In this document: positions 24,350 through 32,793 of the stretch, one piece after another
Layout of the letters: each line of letters opens with the position of its first letter
Position numbering within the stretch: the stretch's first letter is position 1
DNA from: Elusimicrobiota bacterium
Lineage (GTDB): Bacteria > Elusimicrobiota > UBA8919
DNA: 39,918 nt
NCBI GenBank assembly: GCA_016928195.1
Contig: JAFGLF010000080.1
Location: 1 to 39,918, forward strand
Direction: 5' to 3'
Notes under the pieces: generated by a model
What the model saw: only the letters and a program-made list of their open reading frames with translations
Told to the model about the DNA's origin: nothing
Databases searched by the model: none
Program-made: the position numbers and the translations under genes

Positions 24350-24784
24350 TTACTTCGGGTTATCGATAAGATTAATTCTTTTTATATGCCGGCCGCCTTC
24401 AAACGGTGTATCGAGCCAAATATCAATAATCTCCAGTGCTGTTTCAAGATCCATCATTCTCTGGCCAAGAGAAAGGCAATTGGAATCATTATGCTGTCTT
24501 GCAAGACGTGCTGATTCCGTATTCCAACAAAGCGTACACCTGACACCGGGAACCCGATTGGCAACAATTGCTTCTCCGTTCCCGGAACCGCCGAGAACAA
24601 TTCCGCGCTCACTCTCTTTTTTTGAAACAGATTCTGCAACCGGTCTGCAATATACCGGATAATCAGTCGATTCTTCCGAATCCGTTCCGAAATCAATAAC
24701 TTCATGTCCTTTCTTCTTCAGAAAATTTTTTATTTCTTCCTTATACTTATATCCGGCATGATCCGACCCGATTGAGATTTTCAT
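24350..24784 (-). CDS. rpiB: Ribose-5-phosphate isomerase B
   Basis: RpiB interconverts ribose-5-phosphate and ribulose-5-phosphate. At 144 aa it shows the family start MKISIGSDHAGYKYKEEI, DFGTDSEESTDYP, RGIVLGGSGNGEAIVANRVPGVRCTLCW with the GGSGNG loop, and the end ARQHNDSNCLSLG. The usual active-site Cys of the (I/L)CGTG motif is replaced here: the sequence is VLGGSGNG, the Ser-containing variant seen in actinobacterial-type enzymes. ATG 24784 has AAGGA 8 nt upstream. It follows pduL by 68 nt and precedes deoC, matching their joint role in pentose-phosphate use. Confidence 0.94.
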   Translation of the reverse strand: MKISIGSDHAGYKYKEEIKNFLKKKGHEVIDFGTDSEESTDYPVYCRPVAESVSKKESERGIVLGGSGNGEAIVANRVPGVRCTLCWNTESARLARQHNDSNCLSLGQRMMDLETALEIIDIWLDTPFEGGRHIKRINLIDNPK

Positions 24785-24852
24785 AATAGTATCCTTTTTA
24801 AATTCTTTACTAAGAAAATTTTTGATGTGCTTAAAATTACGGGGATTATTTG

Positions 24853-25476
24853 TTACAAAATTATTACTTTATCGCCGTTTTTTATTCCGGCAGCATTCGC
24901 TTCATCTGTATCAATATGAAATTCCAATGTCATATTTGCCCTGACACGGGTACATACATTATTAAAAATAAGCCCTCTTTCATTATCAACTCTCACCATT
25001 AAATTTTCACCGTCTTTTACCTTAAAAAAATCTGCATCCTGAATTGAAAAATGAACATGCCTTCTAGCAACAATACAGCCTTCTTTTAATTCGACAGTAC
25101 CATTGGGGCCAATAATTGTTACCGGAGCAGAACCTTTTGTATCCCCGGAAATTCTTAATGGAGCATTTATGCCGAGAATGAATGAATCTGTTCTTGAAAT
25201 TTCAACTTGGGTTGCTTTTCTGATTGGTCCCAATACCCTGACCTTTTTTATTTCGCCTTTATTGCCCTTAATAACCACAGTTTCTTTCGAGGCAAATTCA
25301 CCCGGCTGTATTAAGTCTTTAATTTTTTTAAGTTTGTATCCTTTGCCAAAAAGCTTTTCCATATCTTCCTGGCAAAGATGCAAATGCCTGTTGGATACAT
25401 TGGCTATTACAGGTTTTTGCGCTCTTTTCTCCCGGAGTTTGATTTTTTCCGCCGTCTGCTCCGTAAGTTTATCCAT
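24853..25476 (-). CDS. pduL: PduL-type phosphate acyltransferase
   Basis: PduL interconverts acyl-CoA and acyl-phosphate (acetyl or propionyl). The two-barrel family motifs are visible: VSNRHLHL (zinc His pair), IQPGEFASKETV, VRVLGPIRKATQVEISRTD, LGINAPLRISGD, and CIVARRHVHF (second His set). ATG 25476 gives 207 aa; the tpiA stop sits 1 nt upstream and AGGT acts as SD. The ~25 residues before the first barrel (MDKLTEQTAEKIKLREKR...) are strongly charged and helical, not the amphipathic peptide typical of shell-targeted PduL, so a cytosolic enzyme is more likely. With DeoC it could process acetyl units derived from acetaldehyde, though no aldehyde dehydrogenase is in view. Confidence 0.93.
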   Translation of the reverse strand: MDKLTEQTAEKIKLREKRAQKPVIANVSNRHLHLCQEDMEKLFGKGYKLKKIKDLIQPGEFASKETVVIKGNKGEIKKVRVLGPIRKATQVEISRTDSFILGINAPLRISGDTKGSAPVTIIGPNGTVELKEGCIVARRHVHFSIQDADFFKVKDGENLMVRVDNERGLIFNNVCTRVRANMTLEFHIDTDEANAAGIKNGDKVIIL

Positions 25477-25477
25477 C

Positions 25478-26233
25478 TTAATACCTAACAAGCTTTATAA
25501 AATCATCTGCTTTGAGTGATGCCCCGCCAATAAGTCCGCCGTCAATATTCGGTTGTTTCATTATTTCGGAAATATTATTTGGTTTTACCGAACCCCCGTA
25601 CAGAATTCTTACACATTCTGCGGCATCCTTCCCGTAAATTTCAGAATAAAGTTTCCTTATAAATGCATGCACTTCTTCTGCCTGCTGCGGAGTCGCGGTT
25701 TTGCCGGTCCCTATTGCCCAAACCGGTTCATATGCAACCACAAGTTTTTTTGCTTGTTCGGCATCCAATCCGGCTATTCCTGTTTTTATCTGTTTCTCAA
25801 TTACCGAGAATGTTTCATTTTTTTCCCGCTGAGTCAATGTCTCCCCTATACAAACAATCGGGATAAGTCCTTCTTTATTTGCAACATGCAGTTTTTTATT
25901 TATACCTTCGTCAGTTTCACCAAAATATTGTCTTCTCTCCGAGTGTCCTATTATAACATAATCACAACCTGCATTTTTTAACATAAATGCAGAAACTTCA
26001 CCGGTAAAAGCACCGGATTTTTCAAAATACATATTCTGGGCACCTAATTTTACATTTGAATTTTTAATAACCTCTTTGACTGCAAAAATGGATATATAGG
26101 TCGGACAAATAACTATCTCACGATCCTTTACATCCTGTAAATTCTGCTTTAACAATCCGGCCAATTCAACCGCTTCACCAACGGTTTTATTCATTTTCCA
26201 GTTCCCTGCCACAATCGGAATTCGCTTATCCAC
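25478..26233 (-). CDS. tpiA: Triosephosphate isomerase
   Basis: TpiA interconverts glyceraldehyde-3-phosphate and dihydroxyacetone phosphate. Seen: VAGNWKMNKT (catalytic Asn/Lys), IGHSERRQYFGE (catalytic His), VAYEPVWAIGTGKTATPQQA (catalytic Glu and flexible loop 6), RILYGGSVKPNN and the final GGLIGGASL. The start is GTG 26233 (251 aa, normal), because GGGAGG lies 6 nt upstream; the upstream TTG 26269 would translate the leader. It is the first gene behind the promoter at 26337-26365 and its structured leader, and is coupled to pduL. Confidence 0.96.
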   Translation of the reverse strand: MDKRIPIVAGNWKMNKTVGEAVELAGLLKQNLQDVKDREIVICPTYISIFAVKEVIKNSNVKLGAQNMYFEKSGAFTGEVSAFMLKNAGCDYVIIGHSERRQYFGETDEGINKKLHVANKEGLIPIVCIGETLTQREKNETFSVIEKQIKTGIAGLDAEQAKKLVVAYEPVWAIGTGKTATPQQAEEVHAFIRKLYSEIYGKDAAECVRILYGGSVKPNNISEIMKQPNIDGGLIGGASLKADDFIKLVRY

Positions 26234-26257
26234 TAAAAACCTCCCATATTTTTCTCT

Positions 26258-26310
26258 AATATCTGCCAAAATCAGACAAAATTACTGCTGATTTACCGTC
26301 GACAGATATT
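26258..26310 (-). promoter_or_regulatory. Nested stem-loop in the tpiA leader
   Basis: Within the predicted 5' leader, 8-bp perfect arms (AATATCTG, 26303-26310; CAGATATT, 26258-26265) enclose 7-bp perfect arms (AAATCAG, 26288-26294; CTGATTT, 26269-26275). The SD at about 26240-26245 lies just downstream and is not paired. The call rests on inverted repeats alone; I know no riboswitch class with this form. Confidence 0.55.
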
Positions 26311-26336
26311 ATTATAATTTTCTATTTTAACACTTT

Positions 26337-26365
26337 ATTATATGAAAAAAGTGGGAAAATGTCAA
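26337..26365 (-). promoter_or_regulatory. Consensus sigma70-type promoter of the tpiA operon
   Basis: TTGACA (26360-26365), exactly 17 nt, TATAAT (26337-26342) on the minus strand: a perfect consensus. The predicted start near 26330 gives a ~97-nt leader to tpiA. It begins 50 nt after the PHP gene stop, separating the two large directons. Confidence 0.88.
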
Positions 26366-26414
26366 GCAAAAATTGATTATTTCTACTAGAACGCGAAGGA
26401 TTGAATTATAAGGA

Positions 26415-27620
26415 TTATTTAAAAATTTCGAAAACTGCTTTTTTAGCACTAAAAAGTGCTTCTGCAAGAGGCGAGCGAATGACCGGATGGATAGATGCGC
26501 CGGCTCTCTGACATGATTTTTCTGTAAACTGGGTAATAGTTTTTCCAAAAACCACTTTTAACGGGATTACCTCTTTTATATCGGGCAAATACGCAATTTT
26601 GGAAGTATTTGGTTTGATCTTTCTTGGTATTTTCTTAATTTTATCGGAATAATAAACAAGATCAGGATGTTTTTGTCCCAGAATACTTTTTACATAATAA
26701 TCTGCTTTATCCTCTTCAATATATTCAATATCAGAAAGATATGCCGCATCTCCTCTGTTGATCATTTCATCAGCAGATTCAATATTTCCACGGTGTTCAG
26801 ATACATTATCTTTTAATTGGAACTCACATTTATTTACTATTTCCTGAGTATTGTTTAAAAATTCCTGCGACAAACCTGTATCCAGCATCTCTTTCTCGGA
26901 TTTAAACCAAAAGTGATGCGATTCAATTCTAAACGAGGAAATTCTGTCAAATCTAGTCTTTATAACTATATCATGCGCTAACCAGTCGTCAATTTCTAAA
27001 TAATGAACATCATTTGTTGCAACCGGTTTAACGTTATATTTTTTAGCAAATTCCAAAAGTCCTCTGTTTGATATTTCCTCGTCCGGAATATTGTGTTTTC
27101 CGATTTCAACATAAAAATCATCTTTGAATATGCTTTTATATCTTAAGAAAATTTTTTCTGCTTCCGACAAATTATTTTTTATATACGCCTGCGATATCTG
27201 GTTAAAAAAACAGGCAGTAGTTGCTATAACTCCATCATGATATTTTTCTAAAAGTGTCCAATCAACCAGCCCTCTTTTTTCATAGTAGTTATTTTTTAAC
27301 CAGCTTTCGGAAACAAGCGAAACAAGATTTTTATATCCCACAGCATTTTTTGCAAAGAGTAAAAGATGGAACCTGTTTTTGTCGTTTTTTTCGATTGATT
27401 CCTGGGCATCATCAACAAAATATATTTCAACACCAAAAATAGGTTTGAGCCCGTATTTCAGGCAGGCATCCGAGAACTCGTATACAAACGGCATTTCTCC
27501 GTGTTCTGTTATTGCGATAGACTGATAACCAAGAATTTTTGCCAGTTTTACCGTTTCTTCGATACGCAGAACACTATCGGAAAATGAACCAATAAAATGA
27601 TTATGCAGCTGTGTAAACAT
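26415..27620 (-). CDS. Stand-alone PHP-domain protein (DNA polymerase III alpha-like N-terminus)
   Basis: A 401-residue protein whose first ~280 residues match the PHP domain of bacterial DnaE/PolC: LHNHFIGSFSD (His6, His8, Asp15), AITEHGEM (His40), LKPIFGVEIYF, RFHLLLFAKNAVGYKNL, TTACFFNQI, VKPVATNDVHYLEIDDWLAHDI and NTQEIVNKCEF. Metal ligands expected of an active PHP phosphoesterase look intact. The polymerase palm and fingers are absent; residues ~290-401 are unassigned and the tail (SCQRAGASIH...) looks low-confidence. The ATG overlaps the TPR gene stop as TAATG. It may be a proofreading or repair nuclease, or a decayed dnaE; the open frame and intact ligands favour a functional protein. 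Confidence 0.85.
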   Translation of the reverse strand: MFTQLHNHFIGSFSDSVLRIEETVKLAKILGYQSIAITEHGEMPFVYEFSDACLKYGLKPIFGVEIYFVDDAQESIEKNDKNRFHLLLFAKNAVGYKNLVSLVSESWLKNNYYEKRGLVDWTLLEKYHDGVIATTACFFNQISQAYIKNNLSEAEKIFLRYKSIFKDDFYVEIGKHNIPDEEISNRGLLEFAKKYNVKPVATNDVHYLEIDDWLAHDIVIKTRFDRISSFRIESHHFWFKSEKEMLDTGLSQEFLNNTQEIVNKCEFQLKDNVSEHRGNIESADEMINRGDAAYLSDIEYIEEDKADYYVKSILGQKHPDLVYYSDKIKKIPRKIKPNTSKIAYLPDIKEVIPLKVVFGKTITQFTEKSCQRAGASIHPVIRSPLAEALFSAKKAVFEIFK

Positions 27621-29803
27621 TATTTTTCCGGGACATTAAACAAGTCAATTTTTATACCCTTGTTTAAATTAAGTCTTTTGAGTGTCATCGTTGTCTCTAG
27701 GTCGGCAGCTTCATTGATAAAGGCAAACCTTCGCGGGAAAATTACCTTGTCGATTAATCTATATTCCGAAAAACGAACTACTGACCCATCTGAAAATTCT
27801 GCCTCAGAAATCGTGTGCGATTTTTTATTAACTTCTATTTTAATAATATTATTTTTAAATATATATATTCCCTTCCGTTCTTCAATTAACTTCAAATCAT
27901 TAAAATATTCCGCATCAAAAATATCGAAAATATCTTCAATCCAATAAAATTTATCGGTAAGATTATAGCTTTTCTTATCCGGGGTAATATAAACCACCGT
28001 TCCCTGTCTCATAAGAATAAGTCCATGTGGAATTCCAAAAAGACCTAAAATCTCAAGCCGTAACTGTTTTGGTTTTTTGAAAAAAAATGGACCATTTACA
28101 GCATATGTTCTATTCTTATGTGTCGTATTTGCATTCACAAATCCAGAAATATCAAACATATCTCTAAAACATCTTGTCGCCCGCAAACTTACAATTTCAG
28201 GAGACCATTTTATACCTTTTTTGTATTTTTTAATTTTCTTTTTTATAGTTTTATTTTTTTCAATTAAATAAGATGTCTCCCAGCTGTCCACTGCCATCTG
28301 CTTATCACCGAGAGCAAGATAGCAATCACCAAGATGATCAAAAATTACAGGATCGTATAATTCCCGTGATGCCTCCTTAAGCAGTGCCAGGGATTCCGTA
28401 TACTTCCCTGTACGGTAATAAACCCAGGCTAAGGAATCAATATAGGCAGGATTTTCAGGTTCCATCTCCAACGCTGTTTTTATTAGACTTTCTGCCTGAG
28501 ATAGTCTTATATTTTTATCGGCAAGTGTATATCCGATATAGTTGTATGCTTGTGCAGTACTGGAGTCAATTTCAATAACTTTGAAAAAAGATTTTTCTGC
28601 TTCGGCCGTCTTTTTTAACTTGTCATAAACAACCCCTAATTCGAAATGATATCTTAACTTACTAGGATCCAGCGCTATTGCCTTTTTAAGACATTCTTCT
28701 GCTTTTTTATATTTCTCCAGTATTTCATAATTTACTGCCAGGAAAAAATATATATCAGGAACCTCTGCTCCAAACTTTATTGCTTTTTTAAATGACTTAA
28801 CGGCATTTTTAGTATCTTCCTGTATAGTATACACATATCCTTTTTGCATATGTGATTCGGCTGATTTTTTATTCAGATGGATTGATTCATTAAAATAATT
28901 TATTGCATAATCATACTTCTTTTCATCAACGGCAATAAGCCCGAGATAATAATATATCCAGTGGTTTTTTGGAGAATAATCTTTTGCTTTTATCAAATAT
29001 TTTTTTGCCTGTGAGTAATCCCTCTCTAAAAGATAAAATCCGGCAACTTTTATCAACAACTCTTCATCTCCCGGAAAAACTTCCAGTAATTTTTCATATA
29101 ATTCGAGTGCTTTTTTATACTCTTTCTTATCCTCATACATTTCTGCAAGGGTAACTAGTGGAATAATGAAATCGTTATCCATCTGTTGGGCTTTTTTAAG
29201 ATATAGTTCCGCTTCGGCCGGACAATTGAGCTTCTGGTATAAAATTCCGATACTTGAATAAATCACAGGTGAATCCGGTTCAAGCTGGAGATATTTTTCA
29301 AAATATAGTATTGCTTTTTCATATTCCTTTATTTCTGCATATAAAACGCCTAAATTATAAAGAGTCTTTTTGTTATTCGGGTCGGTTAATAATATCTTCT
29401 CATACGAAGAAATTGCTTCTTCCGGCTTTTTCTGAAAAATCGATATCTCCGCCATAAGCTCCGTAGTCGCCTTATCACTAGGCTGTAACCTGGAAATTTC
29501 AGAAATCAGACCAGCTGCAGTATTAATATCTCCTGTTAAGATATACAAATTTGCTAATTGCTTTTTCAAATATATTGATTTATAATCGTAAAAAATAGAC
29601 TTTTTATACTCATCTATCGCCTCTTTCGAATTCCCCCTTAACTCCGCAATATTTGCTAAAATATAATGGTAGTATGCAGAAGTCTGATAAGCAATCCTTT
29701 CCTTGTCACTAACAACAACCGGAGGAGCAGAGATAAGCCATCCCGTGAGAAATAAGAAATAAAAAGTAAGATAAAAGAAACAAAATACATAGTTCTTCTT
29801 CAT
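27620..29803 (-). CDS. TPR protein with a C-terminal LolA/LolB-like domain
   Basis: A 727-residue exported protein. A hydrophobic signal segment (about 5-25, FCFFYLTFYFLFLTGWL) ends near SAPP; there is no lipobox Cys. About 13 TPR repeats fill residues ~40-510, each ending in phrases such as ALYNLGVLY or YYYLGLIAV. Residues ~534-727 have the pattern of the LolA/LolB-like half-barrel (DUF4292-type): LRLEILGLFGIPHGLILMRQGTVVYITPDKK. A periplasmic role in outer-membrane lipoprotein or polysaccharide assembly is inferred. ATG 29803 overlaps the rimI stop (ATGA) with GGGGA 8 nt upstream; ATG 29809 is too close to that SD. It is coupled to the PHP gene. Confidence 0.82.
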   Translation of the reverse strand: MKKNYVFCFFYLTFYFLFLTGWLISAPPVVVSDKERIAYQTSAYYHYILANIAELRGNSKEAIDEYKKSIFYDYKSIYLKKQLANLYILTGDINTAAGLISEISRLQPSDKATTELMAEISIFQKKPEEAISSYEKILLTDPNNKKTLYNLGVLYAEIKEYEKAILYFEKYLQLEPDSPVIYSSIGILYQKLNCPAEAELYLKKAQQMDNDFIIPLVTLAEMYEDKKEYKKALELYEKLLEVFPGDEELLIKVAGFYLLERDYSQAKKYLIKAKDYSPKNHWIYYYLGLIAVDEKKYDYAINYFNESIHLNKKSAESHMQKGYVYTIQEDTKNAVKSFKKAIKFGAEVPDIYFFLAVNYEILEKYKKAEECLKKAIALDPSKLRYHFELGVVYDKLKKTAEAEKSFFKVIEIDSSTAQAYNYIGYTLADKNIRLSQAESLIKTALEMEPENPAYIDSLAWVYYRTGKYTESLALLKEASRELYDPVIFDHLGDCYLALGDKQMAVDSWETSYLIEKNKTIKKKIKKYKKGIKWSPEIVSLRATRCFRDMFDISGFVNANTTHKNRTYAVNGPFFFKKPKQLRLEILGLFGIPHGLILMRQGTVVYITPDKKSYNLTDKFYWIEDIFDIFDAEYFNDLKLIEERKGIYIFKNNIIKIEVNKKSHTISEAEFSDGSVVRFSEYRLIDKVIFPRRFAFINEAADLETTMTLKRLNLNKGIKIDLFNVPEK

Positions 29804-30288
29804 AAACATTTCCCCATAATAACCGCATCGTCTGAATTTGAATAGTATTTTTTCCTGATACCTATCTTATTAAAACCGAATTTTTTATAAAGTATTATCG
29901 CAGGTAAGTTGGTTTCTCTTACCTCTAAAAATATTCTTTTTATTTTTAAGGATTTTGAAAAACTAATAACATGTCTAAGCATTTTTGTTCCTAAACCTTG
30001 TTTTCTATAATCCTTCGCTACGGTAATATTTGTAAGGTGTACTTCATCCATAATATGCCATAACTCCGCATAGCTAGCAATTTCTGAAACGACCTCTCCT
30101 ACGAAAAAATGTGAAAAGTCTAACCTCAGCCCTCTTTCAAACATTTTTCTGGACCATGGATCCGGATAAGAATCCTTTTCAATATTTACTATTGTATCGA
30201 TATCTTTAAATTGTAACTTTCTGATATGCAAATTGTTAATTAAACCAGATGGTAATGGATTTTTAAATTTTTGTACGTTCTTCTGCAA
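29800..30288 (-). CDS. rimI: GNAT N-acetyltransferase, RimI type
   Basis: A 162-residue GNAT protein of the ribosomal S18-alanine acetyltransferase family: IRKLQFKDIDTIVNIEKDSYPDPWSRKMF (the PWS motif), VHLTNITVAKDYRKQGLGTKML (acetyl-CoA loop RKQGLG), FLEVRETNLPAIILYKKFGF and GIRKKYY. It starts at TTG 30288 with AGGAGG 4 nt upstream, inside the end of tsaB (26-nt overlap). rimI next to tsaB is a common bacterial arrangement, which supports the call. Residues 1-20 are an extra leader before the GNAT fold. Confidence 0.9.
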   Translation of the reverse strand: MQKNVQKFKNPLPSGLINNLHIRKLQFKDIDTIVNIEKDSYPDPWSRKMFERGLRLDFSHFFVGEVVSEIASYAELWHIMDEVHLTNITVAKDYRKQGLGTKMLRHVISFSKSLKIKRIFLEVRETNLPAIILYKKFGFNKIGIRKKYYSNSDDAVIMGKCL

Positions 30289-30898
30289 AAGCCCTCCTAA
30301 TATACAAGGGCAGTATACCCTTATAATTTGTGCTATTTTGTTCTTCTGAAAATTTTGCTATAGCCAAAAATCCAACTGCCGATGCCGTTAACTTCACATT
30401 AATATATTTATTATTTATTTTCTCACAAACTCTCTTGTCACCAACAACAGTACATTTTCCGTTCAACATTTCCTTTAACTTTTTAATGGTTATTATCTTA
30501 TACTCTTTCTTCCTCTTCAGCCCATCATATTCGCCCATATATACTTCTTCCCGGAGCGCATCGATTACTGAATAAATTTTTCCGGAAATATTATTCTTTG
30601 ATACAGCATTAAAAACAAGGCAATCCAAACTTGAAATCCCTATAACCGGTATTTTCAGAAACTGCCCATATGCCCTGGCCAAAGAAACCCCTATTCTTAT
30701 ACCCGTAAATGAACCAGGGCCTATATCAACCGCCAAACAATCAAAAACTGCCTTTTTAGAAACAGTTTTTAGCATCTCGAAAATACTGGAAGAAGAATTT
30801 CTAGGCAGCACAGCATTCTTTTCGGCGATTATTCTATCTTTATTAAGCAGTGCAACTCCGCAAATATCACCTGATGTCTCAATGGCAAGTATCTTCAT
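30263..30898 (-). CDS. tsaB: tRNA threonylcarbamoyladenosine (t6A) protein TsaB
   Basis: TsaB is the scaffold partner of TsaD in t6A37 tRNA modification. ASKHA-fold features: KILAIETSGDICGVALL, the central GPGSFTGIRIGVSLARAYG, VIGISSLD, YSVIDALREEVYMGEY and a C-terminal PLYIRRAFAEE. The length of 211 aa is usual. ATG 30898 overlaps the YfhO-like stop by 4 nt (ATGA). TsaD and TsaC are not in the window, while TsaE lies two genes upstream. Confidence 0.94.
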   Translation of the reverse strand: MKILAIETSGDICGVALLNKDRIIAEKNAVLPRNSSSSIFEMLKTVSKKAVFDCLAVDIGPGSFTGIRIGVSLARAYGQFLKIPVIGISSLDCLVFNAVSKNNISGKIYSVIDALREEVYMGEYDGLKRKKEYKIITIKKLKEMLNGKCTVVGDKRVCEKINNKYINVKLTASAVGFLAIAKFSEEQNSTNYKGILPLYIRRAFAEERTKI

Positions 30899-32793
30899 TT
30901 ATTTCCTCCTTGACATTTGGAAATTAACCAGGCTGAAAGAAAAATCGAAAAAACTGAAAGTGAAATACCGATTGTAAAAGATACGGGTAAAAAAATAAAA
31001 TATATTTTCTTAGAAATTCGGCTCACATTGACCAGACGGGTCATTGAATCTGTTGAATATATTTTAGAACGCCTACCATCAACAAAAACAGTCCATCCCG
31101 GATAATAGAGATCCGAAAGAGTAATATTTCCTTTAACATTTATATTTTTTTCAATTCTGATTTTATTGTTGCTGTAATATTTAACTTTCAGCGGTAACTG
31201 TTTTTGTTTTTCATTATCACTAAAAAACGCGTGTGAAACATAATCAGTATTGCGGTAAATCCTTAAATTTGGAAGAAATAACGGCATTTGTATCATCTTT
31301 ATAAATACGAGATTTTTATCTGTTAAATCTGTTGATGAAAATATATATTTTGCATTGGATTTTGCCAGTTTGAATAATTTGGATTCATTAACCATTGAAA
31401 GCGGAGAATATATATTCAATGTAGGCATATTAAAAAATACTCCGATATTCGGAGGAACATAATTAAGATACCTCTTCTCTGTAAAATAGCTCGTTCCCGG
31501 AATAGTGGATAATATGTAATTACTTATACTGGCTTTTTTTTCATCATCTACAGTAAGAATTCTGAAAAACTCTTTATCGTCCTTTAAAAAGCTTATCGAT
31601 TCCGGTGTATTAAAATATTCCATACCCACTACATTATTATATCCGAAACCAAAATTCATAAATTCTATAAAAATCACTGAAAAAACAACAAGTCTAAACT
31701 TTTTTAAGCATTGAAATCCGTATGCCGAAATAACAGCAAGTGCAAAAACAACAAATATCAAAAGTCTTTGCGGTAACCTGAAAAATTGAAAACCGGGTAT
31801 ATATGCAACCATCTTGGAGATAACCGGGAACACAAGTAAAAACCCGATAATGGTTATACAGAACACCGTAAAAAATTTAACCCATTTCACTTTCATATTT
31901 TTTATTATTCCAAAAGCTACCAATAAAAGTGTCATTATTCCAATAAAAGCACAATTTTCAGTCAAAATACTGTCTTTTCTTATATAAGTTCCAAGAACCG
32001 GATTACCAAAAATATACGGATGGATAAACAGTAATAAATCCTTAAAATAATACCCCCATGAAAACATATCCGAAGGATCAACCCCTTTATTGCGAACGGA
32101 GTAGGGTATGAGCTCAATCGTAGGAAGAATCTGGCAGAATGAGAGCAATACCGCGAAGATTGAAGAAAAAAGAAATTTAAATATATCGGTAACTTCTTTC
32201 ATGTTGAATATCAGCCAAAAAAATAAAATTATTCCTGTATAATATGCTATCTGTGGAAATCCCGACAGCAACTGCAGGGCAAAAATCAATGAAATCATTA
32301 GGTATTTTCTTCTTAAAATAAAAAGGAACCCTAAAGGTATCCATACACATGCATTCAGCAGATTTATATGTTCTAAATGACATATAAAAAAACCTGAAAA
32401 AGCAAAAACCAGAGATGCAATTACCGAAGACAGTTTTTTAAGGTTTAACTGTCTGGTAAAAATATACATAAAAAATCCGCCTAGGAAAACATTCAAAATA
32501 TTTACATAATTAAAAGCTGCCCACTGGGGAAAAATTCCAAACAGAATATTCAAGGGATAAAAAAATCCTCCTTGACCTTCAGCATGTATAGGGAACCCAA
32601 GAAACATATTCCGGCTCCATAACGGAAATTCTCCGATACGCAGTGAATGTCCGAGAAAAAATCTTGAGGGGAAATATAGCAATACTGAATCACCGGCTCC
32701 TGAATGCTGGGCGGTAAAAAGCCCAAAAAGGAAGATTGCTTTAAAATGCAAAACTATCAGTGCAAATAATAATACTATTGATACTGCTGCCAT
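30895..32793 (-). CDS. YfhO-like multispanning membrane protein
   Basis: A 632-residue integral membrane protein with about 12 hydrophobic segments in residues 1-400, a ~190-residue soluble part (about 405-600) and a last membrane helix near 605-627. Family-like phrases: GAGDSVLLYFPSRFF, FPLWSRNMFLGFPIHAEGQGGFFYPLN (the P-W-N-P/YPLN loop of YfhO proteins), FRLPQRLL, and a late beta-domain ending LSDLYYPGWTVFVDGR. YfhO proteins are GT-C-like and are linked to glycosylation of surface polymers; the substrate here is unknown. ATG 32793 lies inside the tsaE end (19-nt overlap) and the stop overlaps tsaB, so it is fully embedded in the t6A cluster. Confidence 0.85.
   Translation of the reverse strand: MAAVSIVLLFALIVLHFKAIFLFGLFTAQHSGAGDSVLLYFPSRFFLGHSLRIGEFPLWSRNMFLGFPIHAEGQGGFFYPLNILFGIFPQWAAFNYVNILNVFLGGFFMYIFTRQLNLKKLSSVIASLVFAFSGFFICHLEHINLLNACVWIPLGFLFILRRKYLMISLIFALQLLSGFPQIAYYTGIILFFWLIFNMKEVTDIFKFLFSSIFAVLLSFCQILPTIELIPYSVRNKGVDPSDMFSWGYYFKDLLLFIHPYIFGNPVLGTYIRKDSILTENCAFIGIMTLLLVAFGIIKNMKVKWVKFFTVFCITIIGFLLVFPVISKMVAYIPGFQFFRLPQRLLIFVVFALAVISAYGFQCLKKFRLVVFSVIFIEFMNFGFGYNNVVGMEYFNTPESISFLKDDKEFFRILTVDDEKKASISNYILSTIPGTSYFTEKRYLNYVPPNIGVFFNMPTLNIYSPLSMVNESKLFKLAKSNAKYIFSSTDLTDKNLVFIKMIQMPLFLPNLRIYRNTDYVSHAFFSDNEKQKQLPLKVKYYSNNKIRIEKNINVKGNITLSDLYYPGWTVFVDGRRSKIYSTDSMTRLVNVSRISKKIYFIFLPVSFTIGISLSVFSIFLSAWLISKCQGGNK

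Noticed and set aside
26445-26460. Perfect hairpin AGCACT-AAAA-AGTGCT as a terminator near the PHP gene end
   Set aside because: It lies inside the coding sequence and on the minus strand is followed by A's, not T's.
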